A DNA stretch of 55,444 nt from an uncultured Clostridia bacterium (GTDB lineage: Bacteria > Bacillota > Clostridia > Oscillospirales > Oscillospiraceae), in the NCBI GenBank assembly GCA_945948535.1, contig CAMFBN010000013.1:1-55444 (forward strand), in the 5' to 3' direction. The notes beneath the pieces are model-generated. The model was given only the letters and a program-made list of their open reading frames with translations. It made no database searches and was not told where the DNA came from. Below are positions 50,042 through 55,444 of this stretch, one piece after another (position 1 is the stretch's first letter; each line of letters begins with the position of its first letter). Both the position numbers and the translations under genes were made by a program.

Positions 50042-51988
50042 GTGCTGGATTATATCCGAATCGCCTGTGCAGTGCCTGCCGTGCGGGTGGGCGACACAAA
50101 GAAAAATGCTGCGGATATCTGCGAATTTTTGAAGAAAGCAGACGCACAAAATGTTGACCTGCTGGTGTTTCCTGAAATGGCGCTGACGGGATATACCTGT
50201 CAGGATTTATTCCTTCAGGATGCCCTGCATGAGGGTGTGAAGCGGGGCCTGCGGGAGATTCTGGATGCTTCCGCTGCCTGCCCAGCGGTGACGGCGGCCG
50301 TTGGCTTGCCTTTGCGGGTTGGCGCCCGGATGTTCAACTGTGCAGCTGTCATTTCCGGCGGCGAAGTCCGGGGTATCGTGCCGAAAACCAGCATTCCCAA
50401 TTATAATGAGTTCTATGAAAAACGGTGGTTTGCTTCCGGCGACGACCTGATTCAGGATACCTTTGATATTGGCACCCTGCTGGGTGATTATTCAAAGTCG
50501 GTACCTATGGGGCAGAACCTGTTGTTCCAAATCGGCGAGGGAGCTCTGGTGGGCGTGGAAATCTGTGAGGACCTGTGGACGCCCCTGCCGCCCTCTGCTA
50601 TGCTGGCTTTGAGCGGCGCGGAGATCATCGTGAATCTGTCCGCTTCCAATGAAACCATCGGCAAGCGGGTCTACCGCCGGGAGCTGGTGACCCACCAGTC
50701 CGCCTCGTTGAACTGCGTTTATGCGTACTGCTCCGCCGGCTCTACGGAATCCACACAGGATTTGATTTTCTCCGGGCAGAGCCTGATGGCGGAAAACGGC
50801 AAGCTTCTGGCGGAAACGAAAGAAGCCATTGCCACGGATTATCTGCTGGTACAGGACTGCGATCTGGGCAAGATCCGCGCCGACCGCCGCAGAAACAGAA
50901 GCTACGCCGACACCGCCGCCCGGCATGGCGCGCAGGCGCGGATTGTGCCTGCACGGGATGGACTGCTTCGCGCTGACGGAACGCGGTATCCCCTGGAAAA
51001 GCTGCCCTTTGTGCCCTCTCAGCGGCAGAACCGGGTGCAGCGCTGTATGGAAATTTTCCAGATGCAGGTGGCCGGCCTGAAGCAGCGGCTGGCGGCGATC
51101 GGAAATCCCAACGCAGTCATTGGCATTTCCGGCGGTCTGGACTCCACGCTGGCCCTGCTGGTGGCGGTGGAGGCCATGCGTCAGCTGGGCCGTCCCGCTA
51201 CCGACGTGTACGGCGTGACTATGCCCTGCTTTGGCACCTCCGACCGCACCTACCATAATTCCTGGGAGCTGATGCGCACCCTTGGTATTTCCTGTAAGGA
51301 GATCAACGTTAAAGAAGCGGTCTCCCTGCATTTCTCTGATATCGGCCATGATTCCAACGTCCATGATGGCACCTACGAAAACTCGCAGGCCCGGGAGCGC
51401 ACCCAGATTCTCATGGATTACGCCAGCGTGGTGAAGGGAATTGTGGTGGGCACCGGCGATCTGTCAGAGCTTGCCCTTGGCTGGTGCACCTACAACGGCG
51501 ACCACATGAGTATGTACGGCGTCAACGCCTCCATCCCCAAGACACTGATTCGCTGGATGATTGACGCCATTTCGGAGATGCGGTCGTTCGCGGCATCCCG
51601 CCCTGTCCTGCAGGACATTCTGGACACCCCCATCAGCCCGGAGCTGCTGCCCCCAGACGCGGAGGGCAAAATCGCCCAGCACACGGAGGATCTGGTTGGC
51701 CCCTATGCCCTTCACGACTTCTATCTCTATTACACCCTTCGCTTCGGCTTTGCGCCCCGCAAAATTTACACGCTGGCCTGCCGGGCCTTCGAAGGCGACT
51801 TTGACAGTGCCGTCATCAAAAAGTGGCTGAAAACCTTCTACCGCCGGTTCTTCACCCAGCAGTTCAAGCGCAGCTGCCTGCCGGACGGCGTGAAGGTTGG
51901 CTCGGTCAGTCTCAGCCCCCGGGGCGACTGGCGGATGCCCAGCGACGCCAGCGCCCGGCTGTGGCTGGACGAGATAGATGCCCTGTAA
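50042..51988 (+). CDS. nadE: Glutamine-dependent NAD+ synthetase
   Basis: Final amidation of nicotinate adenine dinucleotide. The 648-residue protein has an N-terminal nitrilase-type glutaminase domain (Glu in LLVFPEMALTGYTCQDLF, Lys in VPKTSIPNYNEFYEKRWF, Cys in VGVEICEDLWTPLPP near 174) and a C-terminal synthetase with the PP-loop IGISGGLDSTLALLVAVEAM (about 360) and VVGTGDLSELALGWCTYNGD. GTG 50042 is chosen because AGTGGAGGG lies 6 nt upstream; ATG 50021 precedes the SD and is very near the transcription start. Monocistronic. Confidence 0.95.
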   Translation: MLDYIRIACAVPAVRVGDTKKNAADICEFLKKADAQNVDLLVFPEMALTGYTCQDLFLQDALHEGVKRGLREILDASAACPAVTAAVGLPLRVGARMFNCAAVISGGEVRGIVPKTSIPNYNEFYEKRWFASGDDLIQDTFDIGTLLGDYSKSVPMGQNLLFQIGEGALVGVEICEDLWTPLPPSAMLALSGAEIIVNLSASNETIGKRVYRRELVTHQSASLNCVYAYCSAGSTESTQDLIFSGQSLMAENGKLLAETKEAIATDYLLVQDCDLGKIRADRRRNRSYADTAARHGAQARIVPARDGLLRADGTRYPLEKLPFVPSQRQNRVQRCMEIFQMQVAGLKQRLAAIGNPNAVIGISGGLDSTLALLVAVEAMRQLGRPATDVYGVTMPCFGTSDRTYHNSWELMRTLGISCKEINVKEAVSLHFSDIGHDSNVHDGTYENSQARERTQILMDYASVVKGIVVGTGDLSELALGWCTYNGDHMSMYGVNASIPKTLIRWMIDAISEMRSFAASRPVLQDILDTPISPELLPPDAEGKIAQHTEDLVGPYALHDFYLYYTLRFGFAPRKIYTLACRAFEGDFDSAVIKKWLKTFYRRFFTQQFKRSCLPDGVKVGSVSLSPRGDWRMPSDASARLWLDEIDAL

Positions 51989-51994
51989 AAGCAG

Positions 51995-52027
51995 GAATGC
52001 CGCCCGGTATCGGGCGGCATTCTTTCA
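51995..52027 (+). terminator. Terminator between nadE and dpaB
   Basis: Perfect 12-bp stem GAATGCCGCCCG/CGGGCGGCATTC with GTAT loop and TTTC after it; probably serves both convergent genes. Confidence 0.82.
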
Positions 52028-52585
52028 TAGTAAGAGAGGCTGGAGCTGTTTTCCCTCCAGCGCCTGCTCCAGCGTTTGCGGAATCTTGCTGAAATCGGCA
52101 ACAACGGAGGTGGGCTTTCCAAAGGCATCGTCCTGCCCGAAGGGCACAAAGAAATAGTGCTTCCGGGCAAGCAGCTTTCCGATGTTTTCGGCGGCGCCCC
52201 CGAGGGCATCGTTGGTGGAAATGGCAACGACCACGGGACGCCCGTTGCGCAGATGGCTTTTTGCCGCCATGGTCACGGGACCGTCCGCAATGGAGTGGGC
52301 CAGCTTTGCCAGGGTATTTCCGGTGCAGGGGGCGATGACCAGCGCATCCAGAAGCCTTTTCGGGCCGATGGGTTCCACCTCCGCCAGCGTATGCAGCGGA
52401 GGCCTGCCGCAGATGGCCTCCGCTTTGGTAATGTGGTCATTTGCCGTACCGAACCGGCTGTCTGTGGTGAAGGCGCTTTGCGAAAAGATGGGGATGATGT
52501 CGTAGCTTTTTGCTAGCCGCTCCATCACGGGAAAAATCCTGTCATATGTACAAAAAGAGCCGCAGAGGGCAAAACCGACGGTCAT
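52025..52585 (-). CDS. spoVFB: Dipicolinate synthase subunit B
   Basis: A 186-residue flavoprotein-like subunit: VGFALCGSFCTYDRIFPVME, IAPCTGNTLAKLAHSIADGP, AKSHLRNGRPVVVAISTNDA and YFFVPFGQDDAF are characteristic of SpoVFB/DpaB. With subunit A it makes dipicolinic acid in the mother cell for spore heat resistance, using the product of dapA, which is also in this window. Its start overlaps the subunit A stop. Confidence 0.94.
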   Translation of the reverse strand: MTVGFALCGSFCTYDRIFPVMERLAKSYDIIPIFSQSAFTTDSRFGTANDHITKAEAICGRPPLHTLAEVEPIGPKRLLDALVIAPCTGNTLAKLAHSIADGPVTMAAKSHLRNGRPVVVAISTNDALGGAAENIGKLLARKHYFFVPFGQDDAFGKPTSVVADFSKIPQTLEQALEGKQLQPLLL

Positions 52586-53340
52586 AGCGTTCCCTCCCTG
52601 AGATGCCGCAGAATCGTTTCGGCGATGAGTCTGCCGGAGGACTCCGGTGCGTACTGCCCCGGCAGCCCACGGGCGTAGATAATGTCACAGCCCTCCAGCC
52701 CCGGCTGGGATGCCAAATCCATTTTCAGGCATTTTTTGTATTTGTCCAGTAAGTCCGCGCCCAGCACCGGCGACGGAGCCGTGTTGAACAGTAAACGAAC
52801 ATCCGGAAGTATTTCGGGAATCCGGGGAATATCAACGGCTTGCTGCCCAAGCGCTTTGATCATAGCCCGGTCCGCCGGATTCCGTGCTGCAATGGTAACG
52901 GGACAGCCCACAGCGCCCAGCAGCTTTCCGAGACACTTTCCGATCCTGCCCCACCCAATGACCAGCGCTGGGGTGTCCGGCAGAACGGTAGGAAGCAGGG
53001 AGCTGGCAATCCGCAGGGCGCATTGCGCCGTAATTGCCGCGTTTTTTGCCAGATATTCGTCATCCCGCAATAAATCCAGCACCGGATGCCCCGAAAGCGC
53101 GGGATGCTTCAGCTTCCCGCCAATGACCGTGAGTCCGGGAGGGAGCCGTTCCAGCACCCCTGACAGACTGCCGCCGCCCCGAAGAGAGCCATCCGGGGTA
53201 AAGCTGGGAGCATCCAGCAGCACATGGGTCACCTCCGGGGAGGGATGGTCGGTCAGGGGCAAACCGGCCTGTTCCAGATAGGCTCCCGCATGGGCGCAGG
53301 CATCGGTTGTGCCTACGGGATAAATGAGAATCTGCTTCAA
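52582..53340 (-). CDS. spoVFA: Dipicolinate synthase subunit A
   Basis: A 252-residue dehydrogenase-like subunit with a Rossmann motif (ALVIGWGRIGKCLGKLLGAV), IAARNPADRAMIKALG and LLFNTAPSPVLG, as in SpoVFA/DpaA. Start choice: AAAGGAG lies 8 nt before TTG 53340, against 2 nt before ATG 53346, so TTG is more likely. It is first in the operon with subunit B. In spore formers it is switched on by sigma-K; I see no sure sigma-K site here. Confidence 0.92.
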   Translation of the reverse strand: MKQILIYPVGTTDACAHAGAYLEQAGLPLTDHPSPEVTHVLLDAPSFTPDGSLRGGGSLSGVLERLPPGLTVIGGKLKHPALSGHPVLDLLRDDEYLAKNAAITAQCALRIASSLLPTVLPDTPALVIGWGRIGKCLGKLLGAVGCPVTIAARNPADRAMIKALGQQAVDIPRIPEILPDVRLLFNTAPSPVLGADLLDKYKKCLKMDLASQPGLEGCDIIYARGLPGQYAPESSGRLIAETILRHLREGTL

Positions 53341-53389
53341 AGGCATCACTCCTTTTCTATAGAATATGCGCCCGGCATTCGTGTTGTGC

Positions 53390-53417
53390 TTGATTTTTTC
53401 GCTTCCATCTGTATAAT
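53390..53417 (+). promoter_or_regulatory. Promoter of DUF4364-like gene
   Basis: TTGATT (53390-53395), 16-bp spacer, TATAAT (53412-53417), about 20 nt before the start codon; divergent from the dpa operon. Confidence 0.65.
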
Positions 53418-53438
53418 AAAATATAAGAGGTGAAGTTT

Positions 53439-53981
53439 ATGCAGAGACTCGGCTTTATTCACGATATGATGGACGTGAAGGTTCTGATTCTGTTTGTCAT
53501 GGCGCGGGTGGGCTATCCTGTGAATGTGCAGCAGATCTATGAGCTGTGTTTTCAGGACGACTGCCTGAGCTATTTTGACGTGTGCACGGCGGTCCCGGAG
53601 ATGGTGGAGTCCAACCACCTGAAAATGACGGAGGACGAATGCTACGAAATCACAGACAAGGGCCGGGAGGCGGCGAAGCTGGTGGAGGACTCCATTGCGT
53701 TTACCGTGCGGCAGAAGGCGGAAAACGCTGTGGACCGGTTCAACAGAAAGGTCCGCCGCAGCAGCTTTGTCAGGACCAAGGTAACGCAGAGGGAAAGTGG
53801 AGACTTCTCTGTGGTGATGTCGCTGGATGATGAAATGGGAAACCTCATGACACTGGAACTGCTGGCCCCCAATCAGCGGCAGGCCAACCGCCTGAGCAGA
53901 TTGATGGAGAAAAAGGCGGAAGCGGTGTACAACCTGACGATGACGGAGCTTTTGGACGAGGAAGACGAAATCGACAGCTGA
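53439..53981 (+). CDS. DUF4364 family protein (winged-helix regulator type)
   Basis: A 180-residue cytoplasmic protein typical of clostridial DUF4364. The N-terminal 85 residues resemble a winged helix (DVKVLILFVMARVGYPVNVQ, YFDVCTAVPEMVESNHLKM, YEITDKGREAAKLVEDSI). A mixed alpha/beta C-terminal domain ends in an acidic tail (LDEEDEIDS). It is probably DNA-binding, but no target is known. ATG 53439 follows AAGAGGTGA by about 6 nt; GTG 53430 lies inside that SD. It is followed by hpf with its own promoter. Confidence 0.85.
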   Translation: MQRLGFIHDMMDVKVLILFVMARVGYPVNVQQIYELCFQDDCLSYFDVCTAVPEMVESNHLKMTEDECYEITDKGREAAKLVEDSIAFTVRQKAENAVDRFNRKVRRSSFVRTKVTQRESGDFSVVMSLDDEMGNLMTLELLAPNQRQANRLSRLMEKKAEAVYNLTMTELLDEEDEIDS

Positions 53982-53985
53982 CACC

Positions 53986-54014
53986 TTGTCGATTTTGGGA
54001 AACAGTGGTATAGT
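53986..54014 (+). promoter_or_regulatory. Promoter of hpf
   Basis: TTGTCG (53986-53991), 17-bp spacer, TATAGT (54009-54014). Confidence 0.65.
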
Positions 54015-54058
54015 ATTCTTACACCGGAGGACCGGTGAAACGAAAGGAGCTGCCGCAT

Positions 54059-54595
54059 ATGAAATTCCAGTTCAGAGAAAAGAAAGTCAAACTCCCCGGC
54101 AATGTCCACGCTTATGCTGAGAAGAAGGTAATGAAGCTGGAGCGCTTTTTTGACGAGGATGCGGAGGCCTTGATCGTCTTCTCTGTGGAGAAGAACCGTA
54201 ATCAGGTGGAGCTGACCGTTCACGGTGCGGGCACCTGGTTCCGGGCAAGCGAAAGCACATCGGATATGTTTGCATCCATTGACGCGGCTGTAGCGACCAT
54301 TGAGGGCCAGATCCGGAAAAACAAGACCCGGCTTGCCCGCCGCCTGAAGCAGGATGCCTTTGTCCGCAGTGTGCAGGAGGAAACCTCTTTTGTCCCGGAT
54401 GCAGAGGAGGATCTGAACATTGTGCGCACGAAGAAGTTCTATTTCAAGCCGATGACCCGCGAGGAGGCCGTGATGCAGATGAACCTGCTGGATCATACCT
54501 TCTTTGCTTTCCGGGATGAGGACAACGGCGGCAGCTTTGCCGTTGTCTATAAGCGAAACGATGGTGGTTACGGCCTGATTGATGATGTGGAGTAA
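54059..54595 (+). CDS. hpf: Ribosome hibernation-promoting factor, long form
   Basis: A 178-residue long HPF. The N-terminal domain (1 to about 100) binds the 30S decoding region (KLPGNVHAYAEKKVMKLERF, VELTVHGAGTWFRASES, ATIEGQIRKNKTRLA). The C-terminal domain (about 122-178; IVRTKKFYFKPMTREEAVMQ, NLLDHTFFAFRDED) dimerises and links two ribosomes into 100S particles. ATG 54059 has SD AAAGGAG. It sits directly before the rRNA operon, a fitting but probably chance neighbour. Confidence 0.95.
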   Translation: MKFQFREKKVKLPGNVHAYAEKKVMKLERFFDEDAEALIVFSVEKNRNQVELTVHGAGTWFRASESTSDMFASIDAAVATIEGQIRKNKTRLARRLKQDAFVRSVQEETSFVPDAEEDLNIVRTKKFYFKPMTREEAVMQMNLLDHTFFAFRDEDNGGSFAVVYKRNDGGYGLIDDVE

Positions 54596-54611
54596 TGGAA
54601 TATCGCAGCGT

Positions 54612-54641
54612 AAGGGCCTCGAAAGAGGCCCTTATTCTTCT
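54612..54641 (+). terminator. Terminator after hpf
   Basis: Perfect 9-bp stem AAGGGCCTC/GAGGCCCTT with GAAA loop, followed by ATTCTTCT. Confidence 0.8.
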
Positions 54642-54686
54642 GCGTGAGGGTGCAAATAAAAAATGCTGAAATTTGTGAAAAAGTGC

Positions 54687-54715
54687 TTGACAAAAGGGTG
54701 AGGAGATGGTATTAT
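54687..54715 (+). promoter_or_regulatory. rRNA operon promoter P1
   Basis: TTGACA (54687-54692), 17-bp spacer, TATTAT (54710-54715). An upstream A/T-rich stretch (54658-54682) could act as an UP element. Confidence 0.75.
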
Positions 54716-54899
54716 ATCGAAGCTGTCCGCGAGGGCAGCAAAAACATGCCGAAAACGAGGGGAATTTGGAGGAATTTGGGAAAAATTTCCGACAGATGGA
54801 ACTTGCTGAGGCAAAAGATAAAGGTTGCGTGATGAAAAGCAAACGCTTGGAGCGCAGCGCCACAGCTTGAAAAACCGCGAAAAAGATCGAAAAAAGTTC

Positions 54900-54928
54900 T
54901 TGACAAAGTTTACAAGATGTGATAGAGT
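54900..54928 (+). promoter_or_regulatory. rRNA operon promoter P2
   Basis: TTGACA (54900-54905), 17-bp spacer, TAGAGT (54923-54928), preceded by A-rich tracts (54870-54897). Tandem P1/P2 promoters about 213 bp apart are usual for rRNA operons. The intervening bases hold no convincing gene. Confidence 0.75.
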
Positions 54929-54935
54929 AAACGAG

Positions 54936-55135
54936 TTCTCAGCGAGTCGGAAACGACGAGCCTGAGCGCGTCTGTACCTTGTAAATTGAATAACGTAAAG
55001 ACGAAATTAACACCTTGGACAATTAATGGATTGTTTAAGCGTAAGCGAAAAACAGCCAACGAAAATTCTTGAGTAATTATGCTAGAAGCAAATTATTCAA
55101 AAACTTGATTTTAGAGCTTCGGCTTTAAGATACAA
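54936..55135 (+). other. rRNA leader region
   Basis: About 200 nt of transcribed leader between P2 and 16S rRNA. It is A/T rich, with short dyads such as TAGAGCTTCGGCTTTA near 55112. It should contain the processing stem and antitermination signals, but I cannot mark a boxA with certainty. No ORF. Confidence 0.5.

Positions 55136-55444
<309 letters not shown>

Overview
The window looks like the chromosome of a Gram-positive, endospore-forming gut Clostridium, most likely in Oscillospirales/Oscillospiraceae. The evidence is the moderately high GC with ATG/GTG/TTG starts on strong Shine-Dalgarno sites, dipicolinate synthase genes, T-box, S-box and OLE RNAs, an anaerobic ribonucleotide reductase, and the 5' end of a 16S rRNA gene at the right edge. 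This placement is by eye; no database was searched.

Layout. 1-2.4 kb is the right-hand end of an integrative mobile element: a truncated CxxC protein, a 53-residue protein and a large serine recombinase whose ORF runs antisense into the chromosomal tmRNA gene. 2.2-3.7 kb is a trans-translation locus (ssrA, a cyclophilin, smpB). 3.7-7 kb holds a VOC protein, a HAD hydrolase, an apparently SOS-controlled dinB operon and a Nudix hydrolase. 7-14.2 kb begins with a heptamer-repeat element, then a ~600-nt noncoding gene that I identify as OLE RNA, directly upstream of its membrane partner oapA and of dxs-tlyA-nadK-argR-recN. 14.2-17.1 kb is a tyrosine T-box operon (MmcQ/YjbR protein, membrane-anchored M28 peptidase, tyrS). 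17.1-26.5 kb has dapA divergent from a cobalamin-riboswitch operon that makes uroporphyrinogen III, sirohydrochlorin and cobalt-precorrin through three fusion proteins (CbiK-CbiL, HemA-Met8/CysG-N, CobA-HemD) plus hemC, hemB, hemL and a LUD-domain gene.

26.5-34.5 kb holds a D-lactate dehydrogenase, a GtrA protein, a LuxR-type regulator, a GMP synthase lacking the glutaminase domain, two PfkB/ribokinase-fold kinases, a polysaccharide deacetylase and tRNA-Arg(CCU). 34.5-37 kb is a thiol-redox operon (trxA, trxB, ccdA, tlpA). 37-45 kb has a Cys-rich conserved protein, galM, nrdD behind tandem NrdR-like boxes, and an XpaC-TelA-YdcF operon. 45-54.6 kb has a palindromic intergenic element, mgtC, malQ behind a LacI-type operator, a YitT protein, S-box-metK, nadE, dpaA/dpaB, a DUF4364-like regulator and hpf. 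The last ~800 bp carry twin rRNA promoters, the leader and the start of 16S rRNA.

The most notable items are the OLE RNA/OapA pair, the recombinase ORF that overlaps ssrA, two intergenic elements built from inverted 7-bp repeats, a 156-bp palindromic element, a nested hairpin in the metK leader downstream of the riboswitch terminator, and the stand-alone GMP synthase ATPase subunit.
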